A DNA stretch of 64,000 nt from Hungatella sp. (lineage in GTDB: Bacteria; Bacillota; Clostridia; Lachnospirales; Lachnospiraceae), in assembly GCA_022792815.1 (NCBI GenBank), contig JAAWBS010000033.1:1-64000 (forward strand), written 5' to 3'. How positions within the stretch are numbered: position 1 is the stretch's first letter; each line of letters starts with the position of its first letter. The position numbers were made by a program, and so were the translations under genes. Positions 31,210 through 42,675 of the stretch are shown one piece after another. The notes under the pieces were generated by a model. That model did not search any database and was not told where the DNA came from. It worked only from the letters and a program-made list of their open reading frames with translations.

Positions 31210-31281
31210 GTATCACAGGGGACAGGATACCTTTTGCCCCCCGATATGATAAAATAAGCTACAGGAGACGAAAAGGAGGAA

Positions 31282-32958
31282 ATGCACATGAAGACAGATA
31301 TTCAGATCGCCCAGGAAGCCGAGATGAAACCCATCAAGGAGGTGGCTGCCGCCTACGGGATCAGGGAAGATGATTTGGAGCTTTATGGAAAGTATAAGGC
31401 CAAGCTGACGGATGAGCTGTGGGAGGAAGTGAAAGACCGCCTGGACGCAAAGCTGGTGCTTGTGACGGCCATCAACCCGACCCCGGCAGGTGAGGGAAAG
31501 ACCACCACCAGCGTCGGTCTGGGAGATGCCCTGTCAAGACTTGGCAGGAAGACGCTGATCGCCCTGCGGGAGCCCTCCCTGGGTCCCTGTTTCGGAATCA
31601 AAGGCGGAGCGGCAGGCGGCGGATATGCCCAGGTAGTTCCCATGGAGGATTTGAATCTTCACTTTACGGGAGATTTCCATGCCATCACCTCGGCCAACAA
31701 TCTTCTGGCGGCTCTTCTGGACAACCATATTCAGCAGGGCAACACGCTGAACATTGACACCAGGCAGATTCTGTGGAAGCGCTGCCTGGATATGAACGAC
31801 CGGGTCCTGAGAAATGTGGTGGTAGGCCTTGGCGCCAAGGCGGACGGCGTGGTGAGAGAGGACCATTTTGTCATCACGGTGGCATCGGAGATCATGGCCA
31901 TCCTCTGCCTGGCCGATGATATGGCTGATTTGAAGGAGAGGCTGGGAAGAATCATCGTGGCTTACAACTACGCGGGAGAGCCGGTGACCGCCAGAGAGTT
32001 AAACGCGGTGGGAGCCATGGCGGCCCTGTTAAAGGATGCCATCAAGCCCAATCTGATCCAGACGCTGGAGCACACCGGTGCAGTGGTCCACGGCGGGCCC
32101 TTTGCCAACATCGCCCACGGCTGCAACAGTGTCCGCGCCACGAAGACAGCCATGAAGCTGGCAGACATCGTGGTGACGGAGGCAGGTTTCGGCGCCGATC
32201 TGGGAGCCGAGAAGTTCCTGGATATCAAGTGCCGCAAGGCAGGGCTGAAGCCGGATGCGGTGGTTTTGGTGGCCACGGTGCGGGCCTTGAAGTACAACGG
32301 CGGTGTGCCGAAGGCGGAGCTTGGAAGTGAGAACCTGGAGGCTCTTGCGAAGGGGATCGTCAACCTGGAGAAGCACATCGAGAATATCCACAAGTACGGC
32401 GTTCCGGTGGTGGTGACACTGAATTCCTTCACCACGGATACGGAAGCGGAATATGCATATATTAAACGGTTCTGTGAGGAGAAGGGCTGCGAGTTTGCTC
32501 TGTCCGAGGTGTGGGCAAAAGGCGGAGAGGGCGGAGAGGCCCTGGCAGAGAAAGTCCTTGAGACCCTGGAGAAGAAGGAGAGCCACTATAAGCCTCTGTA
32601 TCCGGATGAGATGGGCCTGGAGGATAAGATCGCCGCTGTGGCCCGGGAAATCTATGGGGCGGACGGGGTCACCTACGTCCCGGCGGCTAAAAAGGCGCTG
32701 CAGAAGATTACGGACATGGGCTTCGGAAACCTTCCGGTGTGTATGGCTAAGACCCAGTACTCTCTGTCCGACGATCAGAATAAGCTGGGCCGTCCCACAG
32801 GATTTTCCGTCAATGTGAGAGATGCCTACGTGTCGGCGGGCGCCGGGTTTGTGGTGGTGCTCACAGGCGCCATTATGACCATGCCCGGACTTCCCAAAAA
32901 GCCGGCGGCAGACAGCATCGATGTGAATGAGGACGGGGCGATCACAGGACTATTCTAA
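31282..32958 (+). CDS. fhs: formate--tetrahydrofolate ligase
   Basis: [54 protein letters not shown]. Confidence 0.96.
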   Translation: MHMKTDIQIAQEAEMKPIKEVAAAYGIREDDLELYGKYKAKLTDELWEEVKDRLDAKLVLVTAINPTPAGEGKTTTSVGLGDALSRLGRKTLIALREPSLGPCFGIKGGAAGGGYAQVVPMEDLNLHFTGDFHAITSANNLLAALLDNHIQQGNTLNIDTRQILWKRCLDMNDRVLRNVVVGLGAKADGVVREDHFVITVASEIMAILCLADDMADLKERLGRIIVAYNYAGEPVTARELNAVGAMAALLKDAIKPNLIQTLEHTGAVVHGGPFANIAHGCNSVRATKTAMKLADIVVTEAGFGADLGAEKFLDIKCRKAGLKPDAVVLVATVRALKYNGGVPKAELGSENLEALAKGIVNLEKHIENIHKYGVPVVVTLNSFTTDTEAEYAYIKRFCEEKGCEFALSEVWAKGGEGGEALAEKVLETLEKKESHYKPLYPDEMGLEDKIAAVAREIYGADGVTYVPAAKKALQKITDMGFGNLPVCMAKTQYSLSDDQNKLGRPTGFSVNVRDAYVSAGAGFVVVLTGAIMTMPGLPKKPAADSIDVNEDGAITGLF

Positions 32959-32972
32959 ATTTGGAGGAAGGC

Positions 32973-34472
32973 ATGAACGTATCAGAAGCCTTAAAGAGCA
33001 TCGGCTGTACACTGCTTTTGGGAGACCCTGAGGCCGAGGTCAGGGAAGTGGTGTATGATTCCAGAAAAGCCGCCCCCGGCGCGGTGTTTGTGTGTATGAA
33101 GGGCACGAAGACAGACTCCCATGATTTCATTCCCCAGGCCGTAAAGGCAGGGGTCAGAGTCTTTGTGGTGGAGCGGGGGCTAAAGGAGCTTTCGGGGCCG
33201 CTGCCGGGAGAGACCACCGTGTTTCAGGTGAAGAGCGGAAGGCAGGCCTTAGCCCGCCTTTCCGCCGCCAGGTTCGGGCATCCGGCAGAGAAGATGACCT
33301 GTATCGGGGTCACGGGAACCAAAGGAAAGACTACCACCACCTACATGATCAAGGCGATCTTGGAGGCGGCGGGGAAAAAAGTGGGTCTTATCGGAACCGC
33401 AGGCGCCGTCATCGGGGGTCAGACCTATGCCACAGTCAATACGACGCCGGAGTCCTATGAGCTGCACCAGTATTTTGCCCGGATGGCGGAAGCTGGCTGT
33501 GAGTATATGATCATGGAGGTGTCCTCCCAGGGGCTTAAGATGCACCGGGTGGACGGGATTACGTTTGACTGCGGGATCTTCACCAATATCTCCAGAGATC
33601 ACATCGGGCCCGATGAACACGCGGATTTTGAAGAATATCTCTACTGCAAATCCAGCTTCCTGGATCTGTGCAGAGTGAGCCTGGTGAATCGGGATGACGA
33701 GCACTTTCAGCAGATCACAGAGGGACGCGGGGGGAAGATTCTGACCTACGGCCTAGAGAACCAGGCGGATTTCAAGGGGACTTCCATCCGCTATGTGGCA
33801 GAGCCCGACTTTGTAGGTCTGGAGTTTGCCGTAGAAGGGCAGATGGATCTGGACGTGAGGGTGAATATCCCGGGGAGATTCAACGTGTACAACGCCCTGG
33901 CGGCAGCCAGCGTGTGCGGCCTGTTTGAACTTCCGGGGGAGAGCATCTGTCACGGCCTGGAACACCTGTATGTCAACGGCCGGATGGAGATCGTCCACAC
34001 GTCGGCCAGATGCACAGTGATCGTAGACTATGCCCACAATGCGGTCAGCATGGAAAGCCTGTTAGAGACCTTGAGGGAGTATCAGCCCAGGCGTCTGGTG
34101 TGTGTCTTCGGCTGCGGAGGCAATCGGTCTAAGGACCGCAGGTATTCCATGGGGGAGATCGGCGGAAGACTGGCGGATCTGTGTATCCTGACAGCGGACA
34201 ATTCCAGGTACGAGAGGCCGGAGGATATCATCGAGGACATCCGGGGCAGCGTGGAGAAGACCGGAGGCGACTATGTGGTGATCCCGGACCGCCGGGAAGC
34301 CATCGAGTACAGCATCCGAAATGCCCGGCCGGGGGATATGATCGCGGTTATCGGCAAGGGACATGAGGACTATCAGGAGATAAACGGAGTCCGGTATCCG
34401 TTTCTGGACCGGCAGGTGATCGAGGAGACAGTGAGCAAATTGGAACAGGGAGGCCAAACATGGAACACATGA
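32973..34472 (+). CDS. murE: UDP-MurNAc-tripeptide synthetase
   Basis: GVTGTKGKTTTTYMI, Mur ligase architecture. Confidence 0.93.
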   Translation: MNVSEALKSIGCTLLLGDPEAEVREVVYDSRKAAPGAVFVCMKGTKTDSHDFIPQAVKAGVRVFVVERGLKELSGPLPGETTVFQVKSGRQALARLSAARFGHPAEKMTCIGVTGTKGKTTTTYMIKAILEAAGKKVGLIGTAGAVIGGQTYATVNTTPESYELHQYFARMAEAGCEYMIMEVSSQGLKMHRVDGITFDCGIFTNISRDHIGPDEHADFEEYLYCKSSFLDLCRVSLVNRDDEHFQQITEGRGGKILTYGLENQADFKGTSIRYVAEPDFVGLEFAVEGQMDLDVRVNIPGRFNVYNALAAASVCGLFELPGESICHGLEHLYVNGRMEIVHTSARCTVIVDYAHNAVSMESLLETLREYQPRRLVCVFGCGGNRSKDRRYSMGEIGGRLADLCILTADNSRYERPEDIIEDIRGSVEKTGGDYVVIPDRREAIEYSIRNARPGDMIAVIGKGHEDYQEINGVRYPFLDRQVIEETVSKLEQGGQTWNT

Positions 34473-35842
34473 CGGCAGGAGACATCGCAAAAGCATGCGG
34501 CGGGCATCTTCTCGCAGGAGATCCACAGACGCCTGTAGAGCACATCAGTCTGAATTCCAATGAGATGAAGGGGAACGATTTGTTCGTTCCCCTTATTGGG
34601 GAACGGGTGGATGCCCATCGGTTCATCGCCCAGGCCATGGAGAACGGGGCCGCGGCGGCTCTTACAAGCGAGCACTCCCGGGCGCCGGAGGGCGCCGTGG
34701 GAGTCTGGATCCAGGTGGAGGACACGAAGGCGGCTCTTCAGGCCCTGGGAACTTTCTGCCGCAGCCGCCTGCCCCTGCCTGTCATCGGAGTCACGGGCAG
34801 TGTGGGAAAAACCACCACCAGGGAGATGATCGCCGCGGCTCTGTCGGCCGGGAGGCGGGTGTTTAAGACACCGGGCAACTATAACAGCCAGGTGGGAGTT
34901 CCGGTTACCGTCTCCGAGATCAGCAGTTCCGACGAGATCGCGGTGGTGGAGCTGGGGATGAGCGAGCCGGGGGAGATGACCGTCATCGCCAGGATCGCCT
35001 GTCCGGACATGGCGGTGATTACCAACATCGGTGTGGCCCACATCGGCCAGCTGGGCAGTCGGGAGAACATCTATCGGGAGAAGATGGCTGTCCTGGACGG
35101 GCTGAGAGAGGGGGGAATCCTGGTTCTCAACGGGGATGACCCGTGGCTGAAAGAGAGCCGGGCAAAGGACGGCTGCCGGACCGTATATTACGGGCTGGGA
35201 GAACACTGTGAGTACCGGGCAGAGCAGGTCCGTATATCGGAAGGATATCCCTCCTTCACGGCGGTGTGCAGAGGGGTGAGGGTTCCTGTCACATTAAGGG
35301 TCATGGGCCTCCACCAGGTGGGCAATGCCCTGGCGGCTCTGGCGGCGGCGGACCTAAACGGTGTCTCCCTGACAGCGGCGGCCAAAGCCCTGGAGTCCTA
35401 TGTGGGATATCAGGGGAGGCAGCAGCAGTTTGAGAGCGGAGGGATCCTGTTTATCGACGATACCTACAACGCCAGTCCCGCCTCCATGACAGCAGCCATG
35501 GATCTGCTGTCCTCCCTGGACAGAGGGGGACGCCGGATCGCGGTGCTGGCGGATATGAAGGAACTGGGAGAGGAGGAGGTCCGGTTCCACAGGGAAGTGG
35601 GAACCCATGTGGGAAAAAGCCGGATTGACCTTCTTCTGACCTATGGGAACCTGGCAGAGGAGCTGGCAAAAGCGGCTCTGGAGGAGAGACCGGGACTGGC
35701 GGCTCTGCATTTTCGGGAGAGGCAGGCCCTGGAGAAGTATCTGACCGACCATTTGGAATCCGGAGATGCCGTTCTTCTCAAGGGCTCCAACAGCATGAAG
35801 TTAGGAGAAGTGGCACAGCATGTATGCCGATATTATCATTGA
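34460..35842 (+). CDS. murF: UDP-MurNAc-tripeptide-D-Ala-D-Ala ligase
   Basis: GVTGSVGKTTTREMI; DDTYNASPASM. Confidence 0.93.
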   Translation: MEHMTAGDIAKACGGHLLAGDPQTPVEHISLNSNEMKGNDLFVPLIGERVDAHRFIAQAMENGAAAALTSEHSRAPEGAVGVWIQVEDTKAALQALGTFCRSRLPLPVIGVTGSVGKTTTREMIAAALSAGRRVFKTPGNYNSQVGVPVTVSEISSSDEIAVVELGMSEPGEMTVIARIACPDMAVITNIGVAHIGQLGSRENIYREKMAVLDGLREGGILVLNGDDPWLKESRAKDGCRTVYYGLGEHCEYRAEQVRISEGYPSFTAVCRGVRVPVTLRVMGLHQVGNALAALAAADLNGVSLTAAAKALESYVGYQGRQQQFESGGILFIDDTYNASPASMTAAMDLLSSLDRGGRRIAVLADMKELGEEEVRFHREVGTHVGKSRIDLLLTYGNLAEELAKAALEERPGLAALHFRERQALEKYLTDHLESGDAVLLKGSNSMKLGEVAQHVCRYYH

Positions 35843-38036
35843 TATCTCCCATGAGAAGGTGGATAGGACCTTTCAGTATCGGGTCCCGGAAAGCCTGGCA
35901 GACCGGATCCAGGTGGGGACTCAGGTGGAGATCCCATTCGGAGCGGGAAATCATGTGAGAAAAGGCTATGTGGTGGGGCTCGGAGAGAAGGCGGAGTTTG
36001 ACCCTGGACGGATCAAGGACATCGCGGGAATCGCGGCCCGGGGCGTGACGGCCCAGTCCCGGCTGATCTCCCTGGCATGGTGGATGAAGGAGCGGTACGG
36101 TTCCACCATGAATCAGGCTCTGAAGACCGTGCTTCCGGTCAAACAGAAGATCAGGCAGAAGGAGACCCGTCTGATCCGCAGACTGATAAGTGCAGATGAG
36201 GCAAAGGAGGCGGCCGCCGAGGCGGGCAGAAAGCACTTTTCGGCCAGACAGAGGCTTCTTCTTGCGCTTGCAGACACGGAGGAGATCCCCTGGCAGGTGG
36301 CCGCAAATCAGATGAATGTGACCCTATCCACCGTAAAGCCTATGGTGGAGAAGAAAATGATCGCTCTGGAGTCGGAGACCGTGCTTCGCAATCCGGAAAT
36401 AGGAGGAGAAAAACAGGGGGTCAGGGTTGCCCTCAACGGGCAGCAGACCCGGATCGTCTCCGACTTTGCAGACCGGTATGACAAAGGGGTTCGGGAGGTC
36501 TCCCTGGTTTACGGAATCACAGGCAGCGGAAAGACGGAAGTGTATATGGAGATCATCGATCATGTCCTGAAAAGGGGCAGGCAGGTGGTGGTGCTGATCC
36601 CGGAGATCGCCTTGACCTATCAGACCGTGATGCGCTTTTACAGACGATTTGGGGGCCAGGTGTCCATCATCAATTCCAGGATGTCTGCCGGGGAGAGATA
36701 CGACCAGTTTCAGAGGGCCGAAGACGGCCAGGTGCGGATCATGATCGGCCCCAGGTCCGCGCTGTTTACCCCATTTTCCGACCTGGGGCTGATCATTATG
36801 GACGAGGAGCATGAGACTGCCTACAAAAGCGAGACTTCTCCCAGATATCATGCCCGGGAGGTGGCGGTCCATCTGGCCTCCATGACCGGCGCCTCGGTGG
36901 TGCTGGGCTCAGCCACCCCGTCGCTGGAAGCATATACCAGAGCTCTTCGGGGGGAGTACCGGCTGTACACCCTGTCTGTGAGAGCCAGGCCGGAGAGCCG
37001 CATGGCGGCTGTGCAGGTGATTGATCTCAGGGAGGAGTTAAAGAGCGGCAACAAGTCCATCTTCAGCCGCAGGCTTCAGGAGGCGATGGTACAGAGACTG
37101 GAATCCGGGCAGCAGATCATGCTGTTTATGAACCGTCGGGGCTATGCAAGCTTTATGTCCTGCCGTTCCTGCGGGGAAGCCATCCGGTGCCCCCACTGTG
37201 ATGTGACCCTGACTCTCCATTTCGGACAGAAGCTGGTGTGCCATTACTGCGGCCATGAAAGCCCGGTGCCCCAGCGCTGTCCTTCCTGCACTTCTCCCTA
37301 TATCGCCGGTTTCGGCACGGGGACTCAGAAGATCGAGGAGCTGACCAGGAAGATGTTTCCCCGAGCCAGAGTCCTTCGGATGGACATGGATACCACATCG
37401 AAGAAAGGCGGCCATGAAGAGATCTTGTCCGCCTTTGCCCAGGGGCAGGCGGATATCCTCATCGGAACTCAGATGATTGTAAAGGGACATGATTTCCCCA
37501 ATGTGACCCTGGTCGGAGTCCTGGCGGCGGACCTGTCTCTGTACACCTCGGATTTTCGGTGCGGGGAGAGGACCTTTCAGCTTCTGACTCAGGCGGCGGG
37601 CCGGGCGGGGAGAGACGAACTTTCCGGGGAGGTGCTGATCCAGACCTATAATCCGGAGCACTACAGCATATCCTGTGCCGCCGGACAGGACTACGAGTCG
37701 TTCTACCGGCAGGAGATGGTATATCGGGAGGTTCTTCGCTATCCTCCGGTGTGTCAGCTTTTGGCGGTTTTTGCCTCGTCTGGCGTGGAAGAGGAGCTGA
37801 ACCGGGCGATGGAAGATTTAAAGACGTGGGTAACCGAATGGACAGGAGACGGAGAACTTCAGCTCATCGGCCCTGCCCAGGCCACGATTTACAAAGTTAA
37901 TGATATCTATAGAAAAATTTTATACTTGAAACACGAAAATTATGATATACTAATACAATTAAAAAACAATATGGAGAACCGATGCAGGCAGGCAGGATGG
38001 CATGGCCAGGTGGCAGTCCAGTATGATTTCGCATGA
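35820..38036 (+). CDS. priA: primosomal protein N' helicase
   Basis: GITGSGKTEVY, DEEH, zinc cysteines CRSCGEAIRCPHCD..CHYCGH. Confidence 0.95.
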   Translation: MYADIIIDISHEKVDRTFQYRVPESLADRIQVGTQVEIPFGAGNHVRKGYVVGLGEKAEFDPGRIKDIAGIAARGVTAQSRLISLAWWMKERYGSTMNQALKTVLPVKQKIRQKETRLIRRLISADEAKEAAAEAGRKHFSARQRLLLALADTEEIPWQVAANQMNVTLSTVKPMVEKKMIALESETVLRNPEIGGEKQGVRVALNGQQTRIVSDFADRYDKGVREVSLVYGITGSGKTEVYMEIIDHVLKRGRQVVVLIPEIALTYQTVMRFYRRFGGQVSIINSRMSAGERYDQFQRAEDGQVRIMIGPRSALFTPFSDLGLIIMDEEHETAYKSETSPRYHAREVAVHLASMTGASVVLGSATPSLEAYTRALRGEYRLYTLSVRARPESRMAAVQVIDLREELKSGNKSIFSRRLQEAMVQRLESGQQIMLFMNRRGYASFMSCRSCGEAIRCPHCDVTLTLHFGQKLVCHYCGHESPVPQRCPSCTSPYIAGFGTGTQKIEELTRKMFPRARVLRMDMDTTSKKGGHEEILSAFAQGQADILIGTQMIVKGHDFPNVTLVGVLAADLSLYTSDFRCGERTFQLLTQAAGRAGRDELSGEVLIQTYNPEHYSISCAAGQDYESFYRQEMVYREVLRYPPVCQLLAVFASSGVEEELNRAMEDLKTWVTEWTGDGELQLIGPAQATIYKVNDIYRKILYLKHENYDILIQLKNNMENRCRQAGWHGQVAVQYDFA

Positions 38037-38088
38037 GAGGTTGAGGGTATAAGGTATCATCATAAACTAGGAGGATGGATAAAGGGAA

Positions 38089-38565
38089 ATGGCGCTGAGA
38101 AAAGTGAGGACGATCGGAGACGAGATATTATATAAGAAGTGCAAGCCGGTGAAAGAGATGACACCGAGACTGTCTCAGCTGGTAGATGACATGTTTGAGA
38201 CCATGTATGAGAACTGCGGTGTGGGGCTTGCGGCTCCTCAGGTGGGGATCTTAAAGCAGATCGTGGTCATCGATGTGGAGGACGGGGATCAGTATCTTCT
38301 GATCAACCCGGAGATTCTGGAGGAGGACGGGAGCCAGACCGGACAGGAAGGATGCTTAAGCGTCCCCGGTAAATCCGGCCAGGTCACCCGGCCCAACTGG
38401 GTCAAGGTGAAAGCTTTGGATGAGAACATGGAGGAGTATATCCTGGAGGCGGAGGGAATGCTGGCCAGAGCCATCTGCCATGAATGCGATCATCTGAAAG
38501 GGGAGCTGTATGTATCCCGGGTAGAGGGAGAACTGCAGGACGTGTCAGACTTGGAGGAAGATTGA
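38089..38565 (+). CDS. def: peptide deformylase
   Basis: GVGLAAPQVG, EGCLSVPG, HECDHLKG. Confidence 0.95.
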   Translation: MALRKVRTIGDEILYKKCKPVKEMTPRLSQLVDDMFETMYENCGVGLAAPQVGILKQIVVIDVEDGDQYLLINPEILEEDGSQTGQEGCLSVPGKSGQVTRPNWVKVKALDENMEEYILEAEGMLARAICHECDHLKGELYVSRVEGELQDVSDLEED

Positions 38566-38566
38566 G

Positions 38567-39517
38567 ATGAGAGTGATATTTATGGGAACCCCTGATTTCT
38601 CCGTACCCATACTGGAGGCCCTCGTGGAGGAAGGGCATCAGGTGGTCGGGGTGGTGACTCAGCCAGACAAGCCCAAGGGCAGAGGGAAGGCGATTCTCAT
38701 GACGCCGGTGAAGGAAAAGGCGCTGGAATATCAGCTTCCGGTCTACCAGCCAAAGAAGGTGAGAGACCCGGAGTTTGTCCGGGTATTAAAGGAGCAGAAG
38801 GCGGATATTATGGTAGTGGCTGCCTTTGGACAGATTCTCTCGAAAGAGGTGCTGGAGATTCCCCCCATGGGCTGTGTCAATGTCCACGCATCCCTCCTTC
38901 CCAAATACCGCGGGTCCGCGCCCATCCAGTGGGCGGTGATCAACGGGGAGAAGGAGACCGGGGTCACCACTATGATGATGGACGAGGGCATCGACACCGG
39001 TGATATGCTGGAGAAAGAGGTGGTTTTTCTGGACGCAGACGAGACAGGCGACAGTCTTCACCGGAAGCTGAGCCAGGCAGGCTCCCGTCTCATCATCTCC
39101 ACCTTAAAAAAGCTGGAGGAGAAAACCCTGGTTCCCACGCCTCAGCCGGAGGAGGGTTCCAGCTATGTAAAGATGCTTAAAAAAGAGATGGGAGACTTGG
39201 ATTGGACCATGGAGGCCCAGGCTCTGGAACGGCTGGTGAGAGGGCTTAACTCCTGGCCGGGGACCTATACCAGGTGGAAGGGAAAGACGCTGAAGATCTG
39301 GAAGGCGGCAGTGGTGGACCGGGAATATGAGGGAGTCTGCGGCCAGGTGGTCCACACGGATCAGAGTACGATCCTGGTGAAGACGGGGAAAGGAGCCCTG
39401 GCCCTGCTGGAGCTGCAGCCGGAGGGGAAAAAGCGGATGGATACCGCCGCGTTTCTCCGGGGCTATCCTGTGGAGGAAGGAACGGTGTTCGCGATGAGAG
39501 TCCCCGACGGCGGCTGA
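38567..39517 (+). CDS. fmt: methionyl-tRNA formyltransferase
   Basis: MGTPDFSVPIL, NVHASLLPKYRGSAPIQWA. Confidence 0.95.
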   Translation: MRVIFMGTPDFSVPILEALVEEGHQVVGVVTQPDKPKGRGKAILMTPVKEKALEYQLPVYQPKKVRDPEFVRVLKEQKADIMVVAAFGQILSKEVLEIPPMGCVNVHASLLPKYRGSAPIQWAVINGEKETGVTTMMMDEGIDTGDMLEKEVVFLDADETGDSLHRKLSQAGSRLIISTLKKLEEKTLVPTPQPEEGSSYVKMLKKEMGDLDWTMEAQALERLVRGLNSWPGTYTRWKGKTLKIWKAAVVDREYEGVCGQVVHTDQSTILVKTGKGALALLELQPEGKKRMDTAAFLRGYPVEEGTVFAMRVPDGG

Positions 39518-39561
39518 TACATGTCAAATGCCACATGAAGGTTTGGAAAGGAGTTGGTTTT

Positions 39562-40278
39562 ATGTTTGGCGGTTACTATGGATTTGGATTTTATGACCCT
39601 ACGATGATTCTGCTGATTATCGGCACCGTGCTGTCTCTTCTGGCCTCGTCCAGGGTCAACAGCACATTTGCAAGGTATTCCAGGGTGAGGAGCACCACGG
39701 GGATGACCGGAGAGGAGGCGGCCAGAAGGCTTCTGAATTCTCAGGGCATCTACGACGTGTCCGTGCGGCCGGTGCAGGGCAGTCTGACAGACCACTATGA
39801 TCCCAGAACCAGGACCGTGAATCTGTCGGAGGACGTGTACCGTTCCGCCTCGGTGGCGGCCATCGGTGTGGCGGCCCATGAGTGCGGCCATGCCATCCAG
39901 GATAACCGGGGCTATGTGCCGCTGAGACTGAGAGCCGCTTTCGTTCCTGTGGCGAATTTCGGAAGCAAGCTGTCCTGGCCGCTGATCATGCTGGGATTTT
40001 TGATGGGAGGCAACAATACTCTGATTCAGATCGGAATCTGGATGTTTCTGGCAGTGGTGCTGTTTCAGCTGATCACGCTGCCGGTGGAACTGAACGCCTC
40101 CAGCCGGGCCATAAAGCTTGTGGATCAGCTGGGCATCTTAAGCGGACAGGAGGTGGGCCAGACCAGAAGCGTTTTGGGAGCGGCAGCCCTCACCTATGTG
40201 GCGGCGGCAGCGGCTTCGATTCTGCAGCTGGCAAGGCTGATGCTGCTGTTTGGAGGAAACAGGAGAAGCAATGACTAA
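39562..40278 (+). CDS. zinc metallopeptidase, YugP type
   Basis: AAHECGHAIQ, multi-TM. Confidence 0.88.
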   Translation: MFGGYYGFGFYDPTMILLIIGTVLSLLASSRVNSTFARYSRVRSTTGMTGEEAARRLLNSQGIYDVSVRPVQGSLTDHYDPRTRTVNLSEDVYRSASVAAIGVAAHECGHAIQDNRGYVPLRLRAAFVPVANFGSKLSWPLIMLGFLMGGNNTLIQIGIWMFLAVVLFQLITLPVELNASSRAIKLVDQLGILSGQEVGQTRSVLGAAALTYVAAAAASILQLARLMLLFGGNRRSND

Positions 40279-41614
40279 GGAGAAAGAGGGAACCAGGGTC
40301 AATGCCAGGGAACTGACACTGGATATTCTCATGGAGATCCTGGAGCGGGGGGCTTTAAGTCATGTGGTGCTGAGACAGGCTCTGGACAAATACCAGTACC
40401 TGGATAAACAGGACCGCGCCCTGATCACCAGGCTGACAGACGGAACCCTGGAATATCTGATTCAGATCGATTATATCCTGGGACAGTACTCCCGGACTCC
40501 GGTTTCGGGTATGAAGCCTCTGATTCGGACTTTGCTTCGGATGTCCGTGTATCAGATCCTGTACATGGACCGGATTCCCGACAGCGCCGTCTGCAACGAG
40601 GCGGTGAAGTTGGCTCAGAAGCGGCATTTTCACGGGCTGAAGGGGTTTGTCAACGGCGTGCTGAGAACCGTCGCCAGAGAGAAAGGAAATCTGGAATTTC
40701 CGGATGAGAGCATCCGCTATGGGATGCCAAGATGGATCCTGGAGCTGTGGAGGGAGACCTATCCGGAGGAGACCGTGAGGGCTATGATGTCCTCGTTCTT
40801 AGAGAAGAGTCCGTTCACGGTCCGGCTCAGTGTGAACCGGGCCGGCAGGGCGCAGATTCTGGAGAGCCTGGCCAGGCAGGGAGTGACCGTGAAGGACAGC
40901 GGATACACGGATGATGTGGTGTTTCTGGAGGGCATCGATTATCTGGAAAAGCTGGAGGCGTTTTGCGAGGGCTGGATCCATGTTCAGGACTTGGGCGCAG
41001 CCATGATTGCCGCGGCTGCAGCCCCGCAGAAGGGGGATTACTGCATCGATGTCTGCGGTGCTCCCGGAGGAAAGAGCCTGCATGTGGCGGATCTTCTGGA
41101 CGGAACCGGGTTTGTGGAGGTGCGGGATCTGAGTCCGGCCAAGGTGGCCCTGATTCAGGAGAACATCGACAGATCCGGATATGCCAACATAAAGGCAGTG
41201 GAGTGGGACGCACTGGTCTTCAGCCCGGAGTCGGCAGAGAAGGCGGACCTTCTGATCGCGGATCTGCCATGTTCCGGCCTCGGCATCCTGGGGAGGAAAC
41301 CGGATATCAAGTACCGCATGACCCCCGAGGCGGTGGAGGAGTTAGTCAGGCTTCAGAGACGGATGCTCTCCGTGGTATGGCAGTATGTAAAGCCGGGCGG
41401 GACTCTGGTGTACAGCACCTGTACCGTGGATAAAAAGGAAAATGAAGAGAATGCCGCCTGGTTTGTCGAAAATTACCCGTTTCGGGCGGTGAATATAGAG
41501 GGAAGGTTAGGAGAAATGCTCCAGTCAGATACCATGAAGCAGGGATATCTCCAGCTTCTTCCAGGGACTTATCCGGGAGACGGCTTCTTTCTGGCAGTGT
41601 TTGAGAGGATATGA
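40271..41614 (+). CDS. rsmB: 16S rRNA m5C967 methyltransferase
   Basis: CGAPGGKSLHVADLL, DLPCSGLGILGRKPDIKY. Confidence 0.93.
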   Translation: MTKEKEGTRVNARELTLDILMEILERGALSHVVLRQALDKYQYLDKQDRALITRLTDGTLEYLIQIDYILGQYSRTPVSGMKPLIRTLLRMSVYQILYMDRIPDSAVCNEAVKLAQKRHFHGLKGFVNGVLRTVAREKGNLEFPDESIRYGMPRWILELWRETYPEETVRAMMSSFLEKSPFTVRLSVNRAGRAQILESLARQGVTVKDSGYTDDVVFLEGIDYLEKLEAFCEGWIHVQDLGAAMIAAAAAPQKGDYCIDVCGAPGGKSLHVADLLDGTGFVEVRDLSPAKVALIQENIDRSGYANIKAVEWDALVFSPESAEKADLLIADLPCSGLGILGRKPDIKYRMTPEAVEELVRLQRRMLSVVWQYVKPGGTLVYSTCTVDKKENEENAAWFVENYPFRAVNIEGRLGEMLQSDTMKQGYLQLLPGTYPGDGFFLAVFERI

Positions 41615-42675
41615 TGACAGAGAAGACAGAGATCAAATCCATGACATTGGAGGAGTTGGAACGGTTTTTTGAAGAACGGGGAGAGAAGCGGTTTCGGGCC
41701 GGGCAGACTTATCAGTGGATCCATGAGAAGCTGGCGGATTCATTTGATGATATGACAAACCTGTCCAGGGAACTGCGTCAGAAGCTTAAGGAGGACTGCA
41801 GCCTTCTGACTTTGTACATCGCAGATAAAAAAATATCGAAAATTGACGGCACCAGGAAGTATCTGTTTCGGCTTCCAGATGGTCATGTGATCGAGAGTGT
41901 GCTGATGAAATATAGACATGGCAACTCGGTCTGCATCTCCTCCCAGGTGGGATGTCGTATGGGGTGCCGTTTTTGTGCTTCCACGCTGGATGGACTGGAG
42001 AGAAATCTGCGTCCGTCGGAGATGCTGGATCAGGTTTATCGGATCCAGAAAGACTTGGGAGAGAGGATTTCTCATGTGGTGGTCATGGGGGCAGGAGAGC
42101 CTCTTGACAACTATGACAATCTGGTGCGGTTTATCCGCCTGCTGAGCCATGAGAGGGGACTTTCCATCAGCCAGAGAAATGTGACCGTGTCCACCTGCGG
42201 CATCGTCCCCGGCATCGAGAAGTTGTCCGAGGAGGGACTTTCTGTCACCCTGGCTCTGTCACTCCACGCTCCCAGTGATGAGGTGAGAAAGACTCTGATG
42301 CCGGTGGCCAACCGGTATGCATTGAAGGATGTGCTGAGGGCCTGTGATACTTATTTTCAAAAGACCGGAAGACGTCTGACTTTTGAGTACAGTCTGGTAA
42401 AGGGAGTCAACGACAATCTGACAGAAGCCAAAGCCCTGACAAATCTGCTTAAAGGGAAAGGGGCTCATGTGAATCTGATCCCGGTAAACCCTATTCGGGA
42501 GCGGGATTATGTCCAGTCAGATGATCGGGATATCAGGGCTTTTGTCCGTTATCTGGAGGAACACGGGATCAATGGGACGGTGAGGCGCGAGATGGGCCGG
42601 GATATTGGAGGAGCCTGCGGCCAGTTGAGAAAAAGCTTTATGGAGGAGAGAGAAGGATGGAAGCATACGCACTGA
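41611..42675 (+). CDS. rlmN: 23S rRNA/tRNA adenine C2-methyltransferase
   Basis: SQVGCRMGCRFCAST radical SAM motif. Confidence 0.95.
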   Translation: MMTEKTEIKSMTLEELERFFEERGEKRFRAGQTYQWIHEKLADSFDDMTNLSRELRQKLKEDCSLLTLYIADKKISKIDGTRKYLFRLPDGHVIESVLMKYRHGNSVCISSQVGCRMGCRFCASTLDGLERNLRPSEMLDQVYRIQKDLGERISHVVVMGAGEPLDNYDNLVRFIRLLSHERGLSISQRNVTVSTCGIVPGIEKLSEEGLSVTLALSLHAPSDEVRKTLMPVANRYALKDVLRACDTYFQKTGRRLTFEYSLVKGVNDNLTEAKALTNLLKGKGAHVNLIPVNPIRERDYVQSDDRDIRAFVRYLEEHGINGTVRREMGRDIGGACGQLRKSFMEEREGWKHTH